A stretch of 64,000 nt of DNA, from positions 4,045,001-4,109,000 of the forward strand of contig CP079108.1 in assembly GCA_019285715.1 (NCBI GenBank). Direction: 5' to 3'. The notes beneath the pieces were generated by a model. That model saw only the letters and a list, made by a program, of their open reading frames with translations. It searched no databases and was not told where the DNA came from. The position numbers and the translations under genes are program-made. The stretch comes from Sphingosinicellaceae bacterium. Its GTDB lineage: Bacteria; Pseudomonadota; Alphaproteobacteria; Sphingomonadales; Sphingomonadaceae. Position 1 is the stretch's first letter. Every line of letters begins with the position of its first letter. Shown here piece by piece: positions 1 to 9,400 of this stretch.

Positions 1-57
1 CGCATCGTCCTGATCCTGAGCATCGTCGCGGCCACCATCGCGTTGAAGTTCGCTTGA
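1..57 (+). CDS. C-terminal end of a membrane protein (partial)
   Basis: An open frame runs in from the left edge and stops with TGA at 55-57. The 18 visible residues are almost wholly hydrophobic and end in Lys-Phe-Ala, which fits the last transmembrane helix of an integral membrane protein. It lies 32 nt before sdhC on the same strand, so it could belong to the same operon. A C4-dicarboxylate carrier would suit the context, but nothing visible identifies the family. Confidence 0.5.
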   Translation, partial: RIVLILSIVAATIALKFA

Positions 58-89
58 ACCCGCAACCGGAACGGAGAGGCTGTAGCGAT

Positions 90-470
90 ATGCCCATCGA
101 GCGACCACTTTCGCCTCACTTGACATGGTACAGGCCCCAGTTGACGTCGTTGCTCTCGATCATGCACCGCGCCTCCGGGGTGGCCCTATCGGCCGGGTCG
201 ATCCTCCTCGTCTGGTGGTTGATCGCCATCGCGTCGGGCGGTGCGACGTTTCTCGCGACGCAGGCGCTGATCGCGTCTCCGGTCGGCATCGCGGCGCTGG
301 CCGGCTGGTCCGTTGCGTTCTTCTATCATCTAAGCAATGGCATTCGGCATCTCGCATGGGATGCCGGATACGGCTTCGAGCTCAAGACAGCTTACCGCAG
401 CGGTTACGCCGTCCTGGCCCTCACCGGGATACTGAGCGCGATCGCCTGGCTCGTAGCGATGGGCGAGTAG
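90..470 (+). CDS. sdhC: Succinate dehydrogenase cytochrome b556 subunit
   Basis: This is a membrane anchor of complex II, which passes electrons from succinate to ubiquinone and helps bind heme b. The 126-residue protein has the family start ([20 protein letters not shown]) and then three hydrophobic segments. The signature [12 protein letters not shown] lies at residues 80-91 and includes His87, the expected heme ligand. A TTG in frame at 54 would add 12 residues, but the ATG at 90 has a GGAGAGG ribosome site 12 nt upstream and matches the normal family start. It is the first gene of a tightly packed sdhCDAB block; its stop is followed directly by the sdhD start. Confidence 0.95.
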   Translation: MPIERPLSPHLTWYRPQLTSLLSIMHRASGVALSAGSILLVWWLIAIASGGATFLATQALIASPVGIAALAGWSVAFFYHLSNGIRHLAWDAGYGFELKTAYRSGYAVLALTGILSAIAWLVAMGE

Positions 471-902
471 ATGGCCGCATCCAAAGGAACGAGCCCCGCA
501 GGTGTGACCGCCCTGCGGGAGAGCGTCCGGTATCGCCGGGTTGCCGGCCCAGGAAGCGGCGGCAACGGGAGGGCGGAGTGGCGGCTGCAACGATTGACCG
601 CCCTGGCGCTGATCCCCCTTGGCCTGTATTTCGTCGTGTCTGTCCTGCACTTGGCGACCGCCCGAAGCGACACCGCGGCGAACTGGCTCGGGCGACCCGC
701 AAACGCGTTCGTCATGCTCCTGTTCGTTGTCGCGACGCTATCGCACGCGGTGGTCGGGTTGCGGTCCGTACTGACGGACTATGTACACGGCCAGGGCCGC
801 TTGGTCGGTGCCGGGATAGTCGTCGGTGGGCTTGCGATAACTCTTTGTCTTGCTGGCGTCCTCGCGATCCTGAAGGTGTTCACCGACGGAGGCGGGTCGT
901 GA
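471..902 (+). CDS. sdhD: Succinate dehydrogenase membrane anchor subunit
   Basis: This is the second membrane anchor of succinate dehydrogenase, 143 residues. After a soluble N-terminus of about 40 residues there are three hydrophobic segments (about 44-62, 77-97 and 109-132). The conserved His and Tyr of the second helix region ([17 protein letters not shown]) fit the heme and quinone side of SdhD. The start codon abuts the sdhC stop, and its own TGA overlaps the GTG start of sdhA, so translation is probably coupled. The sequence is more divergent than sdhA or sdhB, as is usual for this subunit; the call leans on gene order as well as on the motif. Confidence 0.88.
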   Translation: MAASKGTSPAGVTALRESVRYRRVAGPGSGGNGRAEWRLQRLTALALIPLGLYFVVSVLHLATARSDTAANWLGRPANAFVMLLFVVATLSHAVVGLRSVLTDYVHGQGRLVGAGIVVGGLAITLCLAGVLAILKVFTDGGGS

Positions 903-2692
903 CCCAGGCCTACGAAATCATCGACCACGAGTTCGACGTCGTGGTCCTCGGAGCGGGCGGGGCGGGTCTCCGCGCCACGCTTGGAATGGTCGCAGGGGGT
1001 CTGAGAACCGCATGCGTCACGAAGGTGTTTCCGACGCGCAGCCACACCGTCGCCGCGCAAGGGGGCATCAGTGCGGCGCTTGGCAATATGGCCGAAGATG
1101 ACTGGCGCTGGCACATGTACGACACGGTAGCCGGAGGAGTCTGGCTTACCGATCAGGACGCCGCTGAATTCATGTGCCGTCAGGCAATACCTGCGGTCGT
1201 CGAGCTCGAGCACCTTGGCGTACCGTTCAGCCGCACTGACGACGGACTCATCTACCAGCGACGCTTCGGCGGCCACACGACCCACTTTGCACGAGGCGAG
1301 TTGGCGCAGCGCTCCTGCGCCGCTGCCGACCGAACCGGACACGCCATCCTGCATACCCTCTACACGCAGTGCCTGAAGCATCGGGCGCGCTTCTTCGTGG
1401 AATACTTCGCTTTGGACCTCCTTATGGCCGAGGATGGTAGCTGCATCGGACTGCTTGCTTGGTGTCTCGAAGACGGAACGATCCACCGTTTCCGCGCTCA
1501 CCAAACTGTTGTCGCAACGGGCGGGTTCGGCCGCGCCTACGAGGCATGCACCTCCGCACACACCTGTACAGGGGACGGCAACGCGATGGCGCTTCGAGCC
1601 GGGTTGCCGTTGCAGGACATGGAATTCATCCAGTTCCATCCGACCGGACTGTACGGCGTCGGTTCTCTGATCACTGAAGGCGCGCGCGGTGAGGGCGGAT
1701 ACCTCACGAACGCGGCAGGCGAACGCTTTATGGCGAAGTATGCGCCGCGTGAGAAAGATTTGGCGAGCCGCGACATCACCAGTCATGCCGAAGGCGTCGA
1801 GATCCGTGAGGGCCGCGGCTGCGGCATGAACAAGGATCACATCCTTCTCCACCTTGAGGACATAGAGCGCACCCAGTTGCTGGAACGACTGCCCGGCATC
1901 ATTGAGACAGTGCGCATCTTCGCGGGCCTAGACGCCACGAAAGAGCCGATCCCGGTAGTGCCTACGGTGCACTACTGCATGGGCGGCATTCCGACCAACT
2001 TGCAGGCCGAAGCGATCAATCCCTCGGGAGGCGACGTCAACCGGACGGTGCCCGGTCTGATGGCGATAGGAGAGGCCGCCTGTGTCTCGGTCCACGGCGC
2101 GAACCGACTCGGTACCAATAGCCTGCTGGACCTGATCGTGTTCGGGCGTGCCGCTGCAGAGCGGGCGGTCGGGCTAATCCAGCCCAACCGTTTCGTCGCT
2201 GAGGTACCGAAACGATCCGAGGCAAAGATCATCGACCGGTTCGACGGCATCCGCTTCAAGAGCAAGGGGCGCACGCCGGGGCAGGTGCGGCGCAGCATCC
2301 AGAAGGTCATGCAGGACAGTTTCGGCGTCTTCCGCACGCACGACGCGATGCAGGAGGGCAAGGACAAGCTCCGATCGCTTCGGCCAGAGATCGCGGCGAT
2401 GTCGTTCGACGGAGGGAGCCTGCGATGGAACGTGGCGCTGGTCGCGGCTTTGGAAGCGCACAACCTCGCCGATCAAGCCGATGTCGTCGTCGAAAGCGCA
2501 CTGAGGCGCACCGAGTCACGTGGGGCGCATATCCGCGACGATTTCACCGAGCGCGACGACACGAATTGGCTCAAACACACCGTTGCGTGGCGCGACGACA
2601 ATGGTGAGGTCAAGGTCGACTATCGACCAGTGCGTCTGAAGACCTTGTCGAACGAGACTCCCACCATTCCGCCCGGAGAGCGGATCATCTGA
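899..2692 (+). CDS. sdhA: Succinate dehydrogenase flavoprotein subunit
   Basis: The catalytic subunit oxidises succinate to fumarate at a covalently bound FAD on the cytoplasmic face of the membrane. The 597-residue length is normal for SdhA. Visible motifs are the dinucleotide fold [13 protein letters not shown] near the N-terminus, the flavin-attachment segment [14 protein letters not shown], the active-site stretch [20 protein letters not shown], and [18 protein letters not shown] near residue 400. The start is taken as GTG at 899 because it overlaps the sdhD stop (GTGA) and follows a GGAGGCGG ribosome site. The same frame stays open upstream through sdhC and sdhD, but that extension is out of frame with real genes and has no SdhA similarity. 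Confidence 0.96.
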   Translation: MTQAYEIIDHEFDVVVLGAGGAGLRATLGMVAGGLRTACVTKVFPTRSHTVAAQGGISAALGNMAEDDWRWHMYDTVAGGVWLTDQDAAEFMCRQAIPAVVELEHLGVPFSRTDDGLIYQRRFGGHTTHFARGELAQRSCAAADRTGHAILHTLYTQCLKHRARFFVEYFALDLLMAEDGSCIGLLAWCLEDGTIHRFRAHQTVVATGGFGRAYEACTSAHTCTGDGNAMALRAGLPLQDMEFIQFHPTGLYGVGSLITEGARGEGGYLTNAAGERFMAKYAPREKDLASRDITSHAEGVEIREGRGCGMNKDHILLHLEDIERTQLLERLPGIIETVRIFAGLDATKEPIPVVPTVHYCMGGIPTNLQAEAINPSGGDVNRTVPGLMAIGEAACVSVHGANRLGTNSLLDLIVFGRAAAERAVGLIQPNRFVAEVPKRSEAKIIDRFDGIRFKSKGRTPGQVRRSIQKVMQDSFGVFRTHDAMQEGKDKLRSLRPEIAAMSFDGGSLRWNVALVAALEAHNLADQADVVVESALRRTESRGAHIRDDFTERDDTNWLKHTVAWRDDNGEVKVDYRPVRLKTLSNETPTIPPGERII

Positions 2693-2730
2693 CACTTTCC
2701 CGATGCCGTTTATCGTTATTGGAACAGGCC

Positions 2731-3516
2731 ATGGCCGAATTCAGTCTGCCCGCGAACTCCAAGGTCGAGACAGGCCGTCACTGGCCATTGCTCAGCCCGT
2801 GCGCGGCGGAGAGGTCGAAGTCATTCGCAATCTACCGCTGGGACCCTTCCTCCGGGCGAAATCCGCGTCTCGACATCTTCGACATCGATCTGGACGGTTG
2901 TGGGCCGATGGTGCTCGACGCCTTATTGAAGATCACGGCGGACATCGATCCCTCCCTGGCCTTTCGATTCTCCTGCCGCGAGGGCGTCTGCGGTTCCTGC
3001 TCGATGAACATCGACGGTGTGAACACGCTGGCATGCCTGACGCCGATCGAGCATCTTCGTTCCGGCGAAAGCCGACTGGCTCCGCTACCGCACCTGCATG
3101 TCCTGCGTGACCTGATCCCCGACCTGACCGGACTGTACGCGCAGTATGAGTTGATCGAGCCGTGGCTCAAGAACGACCAGGCTGCACCCGACCGTGAGCG
3201 CCGTCAGTCGCCGGCCGATGCCGCCAAGCTCAACGGTCTGTCGGAATGCATCCTGTGCTTCTGCTGCTCGACCTCGTGCCCGAGCTACTGGTGGAACCCC
3301 GACAGGTATCTTGGTCCTGCGATCCTGCTTCAGGCGCAGCGCTGGCTCGCCGACACGCGGGATACGCATGCGGGCGAGCGGCTCGAGCAGCTCGACGATC
3401 CGTTCCGGCTCTATCGCTGCCACACCATAATGAACTGCACGAAGACCTGTCCGAAAAATCTCAACCCGTCGCGAGCGATCAATGCGATCAAGCAGCAGAT
3501 GCTGGGGCGTGGATAA
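2731..3516 (+). CDS. sdhB: Succinate dehydrogenase iron-sulfur subunit
   Basis: SdhB carries electrons from FAD to quinone through three iron-sulfur clusters. All cysteine sets are present: [16 protein letters not shown] plus a later Cys (2Fe-2S), [18 protein letters not shown] (4Fe-4S with the usual extra Cys) and [17 protein letters not shown] (3Fe-4S). The 261-residue length fits the family. An in-frame TTG at 2719 would add four residues; the ATG at 2731 gives the usual SdhB start ([12 protein letters not shown]). It follows sdhA by 38 nt and is followed by the malic enzyme after only 4 nt. Confidence 0.95.
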   Translation: MAEFSLPANSKVETGRHWPLLSPCAAERSKSFAIYRWDPSSGRNPRLDIFDIDLDGCGPMVLDALLKITADIDPSLAFRFSCREGVCGSCSMNIDGVNTLACLTPIEHLRSGESRLAPLPHLHVLRDLIPDLTGLYAQYELIEPWLKNDQAAPDRERRQSPADAAKLNGLSECILCFCCSTSCPSYWWNPDRYLGPAILLQAQRWLADTRDTHAGERLEQLDDPFRLYRCHTIMNCTKTCPKNLNPSRAINAIKQQMLGRG

Positions 3517-3520
3517 GGCC

Positions 3521-5164
3521 ATGGGGAACGCCAGTCACGAGACTAGGGAATCGAACCTCGCCCTGACCAACGACCCGCGGCGCAACAAGGGCACCGCGTT
3601 CTCGCTTGTCGAACGGGAGGCCAACGGATTGGTCGGCCTTCTGCCGCACAGTGTCGAGACGCTCGAACATCAGCTCCACCGTGCTATGGAGCATCTGGCC
3701 CTGAAGTCGTCCGATCTCGAGCGTTACATCTACCTGACCGGTCTTTTGGACCGGAATGAGACCCTCTTCTACCGTGTCGTCATGAGCGACCCGGTTCGCT
3801 TCCTTCCGATCATCTATGCGCCTACCGTCGGTGAGGCGTGCCTGAAGTTCGGCAGCATCTACCGTCGCGCGCATGGCATGTACATCGCACATGACATGAA
3901 GGGTCGGGTCGCCGACGTGCTCCGGAACTGGCCGGAGCGCGACGTCCGTTTCATATGCGTATCGACTGGTGGCCGGATCTTGGGGCTTGGCGATCTGGGT
4001 GCGAACGGGATGGGCATCGCCATCGGAAAACTGCAACTCTACACCGCGTGTGCGGGCGTTCCGCCGGAGAAGCTGCTGCCGGTGCTCCTCGACATCGGCA
4101 CCAGCCGGGCATCGCTGCGCGCGGACCCGCTCTATCTCGGCTTGCGCCAGGAGCCTCCGCCTACCGCCGAGCTGGACGAATTCGTCGAGGAGTTCGTGCA
4201 GGCGGTCCAGGAGGTGTTTCCCGGCTGCTGCATCCACTTCGAGGATTGGAAGGGAAGCGACGCCATTCGGCTGCTTGACCGATATGCCGACAGGATTCTT
4301 TGCTACAACGATGACATCCAAGGTACGGCGGCCGTCGCCCTTGCAGGGCTGACGACCGCCTCGCAGATCACGGGCGCGCAGCTCACCGACATTCGCCTGC
4401 TCATCCTCGGCGCCGGCTCGGCGGCGACGGGCGTCGCGGGGCTGATCGTCAAGGCCATGCAGCTCAAGGGGCTTTCCGAAGAGGACGCCAGGGCGCGCAT
4501 CGCGATGTTCGACAAGCACGGCCTCATCGAAGCGTCACGCCAGGACCTTTCGCCCGAGCAGCGCCTCTATGCATGCCACGCGGCGCAATCCACCGACTTC
4601 GTCGCGACGATTAAGTGGTTCGAGCCTACCGCCCTACTCGGTTTGAGCACGCACGGCGGTGCATTCGATCAGCCGGTCATTGAGGCGATGACGGTGCTGA
4701 ACCGTCGTCCGATCATATTCGCGCTTTCCAATCCGACCGAGAAGGCAGAGTGCACCGCCGAACAGGCCTATGCATGGTCCAAGGGTGCGGCTCTCTTCGC
4801 CGCGGGCGTGCAGTTTCCGGACGTCGATTACAGAGGCAGGCGGTTTCACCCAGGGCAGGCAAACAATTTCTACATCTTCCCGGCTATCGGGCTGGCCACC
4901 TACGCGGCGCGTCCGACACGGATCACCGACGAATGCTTCATCGTCGCGGCGGAAGCCTGCGCCGATCAGGTCGGTGAAGGTCTCCGCGAGATGGGGATGC
5001 TGTTTCCGCGACAGGTCGACATCCTCGCCGTGGAGGTCGCAACGGCGACGCGGGTCGCTGAGTTCATGTTCGGCGCGGGACTTGCAACCGCGGAACGGCC
5101 GTCTGAAATCCGCCCTTGGATCGAGGCAATGCTCTATACGCCGACATATCGCGATCAATTGTGA
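3521..5164 (+). CDS. maeA: NAD-dependent malic enzyme
   Basis: It converts malate to pyruvate and CO2 while reducing NAD. The protein (547 residues from this start) matches the long bacterial SfcA/MaeA type of about 560 residues. Visible motifs are PIIYAPTVGEAC, VSTGGRILGLGDLGANGMGI (malate and metal site), DDIQGTAAVALAGL, the NAD-binding LILGAGSAATGVAG and FALSNPTEKAECTAEQA. The ATG at 3521 lies 4 nt after the sdhB stop with GGATAAGG just upstream; earlier in-frame starts at 3482 and 3509 overlap sdhB. Its place directly behind sdhB is unusual and suggests use of C4-acid flux: fumarate made by SDH, once hydrated to malate by a fumarase not seen here, becomes the substrate of this enzyme. Confidence 0.93.
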   Translation: MGNASHETRESNLALTNDPRRNKGTAFSLVEREANGLVGLLPHSVETLEHQLHRAMEHLALKSSDLERYIYLTGLLDRNETLFYRVVMSDPVRFLPIIYAPTVGEACLKFGSIYRRAHGMYIAHDMKGRVADVLRNWPERDVRFICVSTGGRILGLGDLGANGMGIAIGKLQLYTACAGVPPEKLLPVLLDIGTSRASLRADPLYLGLRQEPPPTAELDEFVEEFVQAVQEVFPGCCIHFEDWKGSDAIRLLDRYADRILCYNDDIQGTAAVALAGLTTASQITGAQLTDIRLLILGAGSAATGVAGLIVKAMQLKGLSEEDARARIAMFDKHGLIEASRQDLSPEQRLYACHAAQSTDFVATIKWFEPTALLGLSTHGGAFDQPVIEAMTVLNRRPIIFALSNPTEKAECTAEQAYAWSKGAALFAAGVQFPDVDYRGRRFHPGQANNFYIFPAIGLATYAARPTRITDECFIVAAEACADQVGEGLREMGMLFPRQVDILAVEVATATRVAEFMFGAGLATAERPSEIRPWIEAMLYTPTYRDQL

Positions 5165-5228
5165 AGGTGGATTTGGCGACCGTGCTCTGCGACGGCGGTA
5201 ACGACCTTCTTGAGAAAGGGATCGGACG

Positions 5229-6956
5229 ATGGGCAAGATCAGCATCGCCGCGTTCATCGTGGGGGCGCTGCGCCAGGCCGGTGTACAGCGCGTCTATGGA
5301 ATTGCGGGAGATAGCCTGAACGCGGTGACGGAGGCACTGCGCGAGCAAGAAGGCATCGCGTGGATTCATACGCGGCATGAGGAGACCGCGGCGTTCGCGG
5401 CCGGGGCCGAGGCCCATCTAACCGGGTCGCTCGCGGTGTGCGCCGGATCTTGCGGCCCCGGCAACATGCACTTGATCAACGGCCTGTACGACTGTCATCG
5501 TTCGCGGGTGCCCGTACTCGCAATCGCGGCCCAGATTCCCAGCGCAGAGACTGGACGCAACTATTTCCAGGAAACGCGACCACAGGCCTTGTTCCGCGAC
5601 TGCAGCCACTATTGTGAAACGATATCAACGGCCGAACAGCTCCCTGGCGTCATCGAGTCCGCAATCCGCGTTGCCGTCGCCAAGCGCGGCGTCTCCGTTA
5701 TCGTCCTGCCGGGAGATGTCGCATCGCAGCTTGCGGACTTCGCGCCGTTGTCCTCAGCGCTTCTCCCTTCCGCGCCTATAGTCCGGCCGCAGGACCAGGA
5801 TCTGGACCGGCTCGCCGGCCTTTTGAATGACGCCACTCGCGTGACGATGCTGTGCGGGCGCGGTTGCGCTAACGCGCATTCCGGGCTGCTTGAATTGGCT
5901 GAGATGCTGAAGGCGCCCATCGTCCATGCGCTAGGTGGCAAGGAGCACGTCGAATGGAACAACCCCTTCGATGTCGGAATGACGGGGCTGATCGGCTTCA
6001 GTTCTGGCTACCGTGCAATGAACGACTGCGACATGCTGCTGATGCTTGGCACTGATTTTCCCTACCGGCAGTTCTACCCGGCCGACGCCGTCATCGCCCA
6101 GGTCGACCTGAGACCGGAAAGCCTAGGTTTGCGCTGCCGGCTCGACATGGGACTTATCGGGGATGTCGGCGCGACGGTTGCGGGTCTCCTGCCCCGGCTA
6201 GAGCGAAAGCACGACCGCGCCCATCTAGATCGGAGCCTTGCCCATTACCGCAAGGCGCGACTTGGGCTCGATGATCTGGCGGTCGGGCACGCCGGCCGAA
6301 AGCCGATGCACCCGCAGTTTCTGGCCAAGACGCTCAGCGACTTGGCGAGCGACGATGCGGTATTCACCTATGATGTCGGTACGCCAGCCATATGGGTGGC
6401 GCGGTATCTCGCGATGAACGGCAAGCGGCGGTTGATCGGATCGCTCAATCACGGGTCGATGGCCAACGCGTTGCCGCAGGCGATCGGTGCTCAAGCGGCC
6501 TACCCGGAGCGCCAGGTGATCTCGTTTTCGGGTGATGGCGGGTTCGCCATGCTGATGGGCGACCTACTGACGCTTACGCAGGAGAATCTGCCGGTCAAGG
6601 TTGTAATCCTGAACAACGGCACGCTGGGTTTCGTCGAACTTGAGATGAAGGCTGCGGGGCTGCTCGAAACCGGCGTAGCTCTCCATAACCCCGATTTCGC
6701 GGCGGTCGCGACGGCAGCTGGGATCTTTGCGCGGCGCGTCGAGGATCCGGCCGATCTCCAAGCCGCGCTGGCGGACGTTCTCGCTCACCCGGGGCCCGCT
6801 CTTCTCGACGCCGTCACGGCGCGGCAAGAACTGTCGATCCCGCCGCACATCGAGCTCGCTCAAGTCAAGGGATTTGGGCTCTGGCTCGCCAAGGCCGTTC
6901 TCAACGGCCAAGGAGATCAGGTCGTCGAACTTGCAAGGACTGCGCTCCTTAGATGA
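5229..6956 (+). CDS. poxB: Pyruvate:quinone oxidoreductase (pyruvate oxidase)
   Basis: A thiamine-diphosphate and FAD enzyme that decarboxylates pyruvate to acetate and CO2 and passes electrons to the membrane quinone pool. The 575 residues match PoxB length. Visible are the N-terminal active-site Glu in HTRHEETAAFAAGAEA, the TPP motif GDGGFAMLMGDLL followed by VKVVILNNGTLGFVELEMKA (close to the E. coli PoxB form), and a C-terminal tail rich in hydrophobic and charged residues that in PoxB mediates membrane activation. It begins 64 nt after the malic enzyme on the same strand. Other TPP enzymes such as acetolactate synthase are less likely because the EMKA segment is characteristic of PoxB. 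Confidence 0.9.
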   Translation: MGKISIAAFIVGALRQAGVQRVYGIAGDSLNAVTEALREQEGIAWIHTRHEETAAFAAGAEAHLTGSLAVCAGSCGPGNMHLINGLYDCHRSRVPVLAIAAQIPSAETGRNYFQETRPQALFRDCSHYCETISTAEQLPGVIESAIRVAVAKRGVSVIVLPGDVASQLADFAPLSSALLPSAPIVRPQDQDLDRLAGLLNDATRVTMLCGRGCANAHSGLLELAEMLKAPIVHALGGKEHVEWNNPFDVGMTGLIGFSSGYRAMNDCDMLLMLGTDFPYRQFYPADAVIAQVDLRPESLGLRCRLDMGLIGDVGATVAGLLPRLERKHDRAHLDRSLAHYRKARLGLDDLAVGHAGRKPMHPQFLAKTLSDLASDDAVFTYDVGTPAIWVARYLAMNGKRRLIGSLNHGSMANALPQAIGAQAAYPERQVISFSGDGGFAMLMGDLLTLTQENLPVKVVILNNGTLGFVELEMKAAGLLETGVALHNPDFAAVATAAGIFARRVEDPADLQAALADVLAHPGPALLDAVTARQELSIPPHIELAQVKGFGLWLAKAVLNGQGDQVVELARTALLR

Positions 6957-7028
6957 CTTAGCGGTCTGACCGCCCTGACGAACGCAAGCTCGCTGGCGTC
7001 CCTGGGGAGGCTGATCTTAGTACTGGAA

Positions 7029-7055
7029 GCAGCCGGATCGGTGCCGATCGGCTGC
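7029..7055. terminator. Hairpin between convergent poxB and VOC gene
   Basis: GCAGCC and GATCGG (separated by one unpaired G) pair with CCGATC and GGCTGC across a two-base loop, giving about 12 base pairs. It lies between the stops of two convergent genes. Neither side has a clear T-run, so it may be a bidirectional but weak terminator. Confidence 0.45.
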
Positions 7056-7080
7056 GATGGCCAAGCGTACGCCTAACGTT

Positions 7081-7494
7081 TCACCGAGGAAGGGATGCTC
7101 GAGCTGCAAGCGCCCCCGCGGCGGTGTAGATGTTGATGAGATTGCCATCAGGATCGCGCAACAGCATCGACCGGTTGCCCCAAGGCTGTGTCGTCGGGTC
7201 CATCACCCAATCTCCTACGACGCCCTGTAGGCGCGAGTACTCAGCATCGACGTCGTCGACCTCGAACTCGAGGATCACCGAGCGGTTGGACGCCGACCGC
7301 GCCGCCGCGGCGTTGTCTTTCAAGACCGAGCGTTCGCTGCAGATCGCCAGCACGCTGCCCGAGGTGCGGATTTCGACGAAATCCTCGTTGCCTACCGGGA
7401 TGACACCGATAACGTCCTCGTAAAACCGTGCGAGGGTGGAGACGTCCTTAGTGACGATCCTCGTGGAAGCAAGTTTCATTGACATGAACTCCAT
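7081..7494 (-). CDS. VOC-family (glyoxalase/bleomycin-resistance-like) protein
   Basis: A single-domain 137-residue protein with the vicinal-oxygen-chelate pattern: an N-terminal strand RIVTKDVSTLARFYEDVIG, a central ILEFEVDDVDAEYSRLQ, and the C-terminal LRDPDGNLINIY that carries the usual metal-ligand Glu/Asn region. Members include glyoxalases, extradiol dioxygenases and drug-binding proteins; the substrate cannot be read from sequence. Starts at 7494, 7485 and 7479 are all ATG; the internal Met-Lys start is also plausible. It is divergent from a TetR regulator with a palindromic operator in between, so it is probably the controlled gene. Confidence 0.85.
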   Translation of the reverse strand: MEFMSMKLASTRIVTKDVSTLARFYEDVIGVIPVGNEDFVEIRTSGSVLAICSERSVLKDNAAAARSASNRSVILEFEVDDVDAEYSRLQGVVGDWVMDPTTQPWGNRSMLLRDPDGNLINIYTAAGALAARASLPR

Positions 7495-7529
7495 CTGAGG
7501 GCGACTCTACCTAGACAGCCCAATCTGAT

Positions 7530-7544
7530 ACAGTACGGTACTGT
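7530..7544. promoter_or_regulatory. Palindromic operator for the divergent TetR regulator
   Basis: ACAGTAC-G-GTACTGT is a perfect inverted repeat with 7-base arms. It lies in the 93-nt space between the VOC gene start (7494, minus) and the TetR start (7588, plus). TetR repressors commonly bind such GTAC-containing palindromes, so autoregulation with control of the VOC gene is likely. Confidence 0.7.
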
Positions 7545-7587
7545 GCAGTGCCGTTTCTGGTCAAGCGGGAAGTTCGGAGGGCGGCGC

Positions 7588-8157
7588 ATGACAGCGGAGG
7601 CGGTAGACAAGCGGGTCCAACGTTCGAAGGCGATTGTACTGGCTTCGGCTTATGCTCTCCTGTCGGAAGGCGGCATAGGGGGCGTCAGCATGGATCAGGT
7701 GTCACGCCACTCGGGCGTTTCCAAGACTACGATCTACCGGCATTGGCCATCCCGATCAGCTCTGCTGCTAGCGGCCTGCGCGACGATGAACTCGCCGTCT
7801 CTTGCCCCCGACACAGGAAGCTTAGCGAAGGACCTCCAACTGCTTGTCGCCGGCCTTGTCGACCAACTCGCGTCGGCGAAATGGACGACTATCCTGCCCT
7901 CAATCATTGATGCCGCCGAACGCGACCCGGAACTTGCTGCCCTCCACGCCGCCCTCCACACGAGCTTGATGGCACCGTTCCTGGTCGCGGCGGAGCGGGG
8001 CCTGGCACGGGGAGATCTGCCGGCCGGCCGGACTCCTGCCGATTTAATTGCATTGGTTGTCGGTCCGTTATTCTACCGTCGGTGGTTCTCCAAGGAACAG
8101 ATAGACCGGACGTTTGCGGCCAAAGTGGTCGCACTGGCATTGATAGTTTCGAATTAA
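7588..8157 (+). CDS. TetR-family transcriptional regulator
   Basis: A 189-residue repressor with an N-terminal helix-turn-helix (GIGGVSMDQVSRHSGVSKTT then IYRHWPSRSALLL) and an all-helical ligand domain of the TetR_C type. The ATG at 7588 follows GGAGGGCGGC at a good distance. An in-frame GTG at 7543 overlaps the operator and is unlikely. It is divergent from the VOC gene, which suggests that it represses that gene and itself through the palindrome at 7530-7544. The inducing ligand is unknown. Confidence 0.9.
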   Translation: MTAEAVDKRVQRSKAIVLASAYALLSEGGIGGVSMDQVSRHSGVSKTTIYRHWPSRSALLLAACATMNSPSLAPDTGSLAKDLQLLVAGLVDQLASAKWTTILPSIIDAAERDPELAALHAALHTSLMAPFLVAAERGLARGDLPAGRTPADLIALVVGPLFYRRWFSKEQIDRTFAAKVVALALIVSN

Positions 8158-8773
8158 TTTAGCGCAACGACAGTCCTTTGCCCGATATTCTTTAGCAGTG
8201 CGGCTTGGCCGCCGCACGAGCGCTTCCTGTTGCTTCGTTGGCAAACATGAGCTTCGCACTTTTTAACATGCTCGTACTGTGAGCGAACGTCAAATAGGGC
8301 CGAACAACGTGACACCTGTGGAAGTCAAGGAATCAAGGCGGGGCGGGTGTCGCGAGCTGTCATGCTCACCGCCGCCCAGCTCCGCCGTCTTGGATCATCT
8401 CATCTGTCGGCTCGAGCCCGCGCTTCAGCACCCGACGTCGGAAGCATTCGGCCTATAGGTCTGGAAGACCCAATTCCGGCCATTTACGGTCGATCTTGCG
8501 CTTCGCAATACCGGCCATTCATTTATCTCGGTTGAAGGGCTGTTTTCAGGCGTACCGCTCTTACTACTCAACGGCGGGGGCCAAGTGGCACGTGGACAGC
8601 GAAGCAGATGATCCGGCGATTGAGCCGGTCGGCAGTCCAGCGGTGGCTCACAGTCCAATTTGTCGTCTTCAAAATTCAAAAGATTATGACCGGCTAGCGG
8701 GTCCGGGTGCGACGACGACGGCTGCTAGGCTAGCAAGTCGCAAGAGGCCGCCAACGGCCGTCGTCAAGGATAT
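8158..8773. other. Intergenic stretch without a recognised gene
   Basis: About 600 nt between the TetR gene and a convergent PEP-CTERM gene. Only short frames without start signals or family resemblance occur. A small hairpin (TGCGGC/GCCGCA at 8199-8216) lies just after the TetR gene. Two similar blocks, CCGGCCATT, occur around 8477 and 8513, which may be remnants of a repeat. Confidence 0.5.
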
Positions 8774-8803
8774 AGGGGGCGAAGCGCCGAACGTCCGCCC
8801 CCT
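8774..8803. terminator. Terminator-like hairpin after the CHRD/PEP-CTERM gene
   Basis: AGGGGGCG (8774-8781) pairs with CGCCCCCT (8796-8803) around a 14-nt loop. It lies 6 nt beyond the stop codon of the minus-strand gene. It has a short T-run on the plus side and a T/A-rich tail on the minus side, so it may act in both directions. Confidence 0.55.
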
Positions 8804-8809
8804 TTCGTC

Positions 8810-9400
8810 TCAGGCGGTTATAACCCTGCGACGTCGGATCGACGCCCCGACCAGCCCGAAACCTGACACCATCAACGCCCAAGATGCCGGCTCCGGTACC
8901 GCGCCGAGCTGCCCACGGATTTCACCACCGGGGAAGGTCGAGGTATGGACGTTAGCATAGACCAGCCCGCCGTCGAGCCCGGCAAGAAATGCTGACTGAG
9001 CGAGAGCGGCGGTCCCGCCTGACGCGGTTACGAACCCAGGAGTATAGATCGCCGCCGACGTCAGGTCGAAGGTCTGATTTATCGATCCGGAGGTCGCCGA
9101 GGCGAAGGTGAATGGGATTGCAACCGCGGCATTTGACCCCGGCGCGGCGCAGCAGTGGAGGTGGCCCGCCACCGCCGGTGCAGTCAAGCCGTTGAAGGTA
9201 ACCGCGACTTCGAGCGAATTACGATCGTCGGACAGGGTGAAAAGGCCCGTCCCGACGCCGGTCGAGCCGGTCGGCACAGTCTCGTTCGCGCCGCTTAGCG
9301 TAGCATTAAAATTAGTGACCGCTGCCGCGGGCAGCGCGCCCATGAGAAGCACCGCCGCCGCGGCAACCGCTGCGATGGGTCGTGAAAGTCCGAATGGCAT
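8810..9400 (-). CDS. CHRD-domain protein with PEP-CTERM sorting signal
   Basis: A secreted 196-residue protein. The N-terminus is a signal peptide (RPIAAVAAAAVLLMGALPAA). The body resembles a CHRD domain, a beta-sandwich named after chordin, with typical segments such as FNATLSGANETVPTGSTGVG and HLHCCAAPG, ending FPGGEIRGQLG. The tail VPEPASWALMVSGFGLVGAS followed by four arginines is a PEP-CTERM signal: a Pro-Glu-Pro motif, a membrane helix and basic residues, which an exosortase would recognise. The start at 9400 has GGAGC upstream; a longer frame to 9463 lacks a signal peptide at its start. No exosortase gene lies in the window. Confidence 0.85.
   Translation of the reverse strand: MPFGLSRPIAAVAAAAVLLMGALPAAAVTNFNATLSGANETVPTGSTGVGTGLFTLSDDRNSLEVAVTFNGLTAPAVAGHLHCCAAPGSNAAVAIPFTFASATSGSINQTFDLTSAAIYTPGFVTASGGTAALAQSAFLAGLDGGLVYANVHTSTFPGGEIRGQLGAVPEPASWALMVSGFGLVGASIRRRRVITA

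Noticed and set aside
125-898. Upstream extension of the sdhA frame
   Set aside because: It runs through sdhC and sdhD in another frame; the GTG at 899 with a ribosome site and stop overlap is the true start.
8199-8216. Hairpin after the TetR gene as terminator
   Set aside because: The stem is only six pairs (TGCGGC/GCCGCA) and has no T-run.
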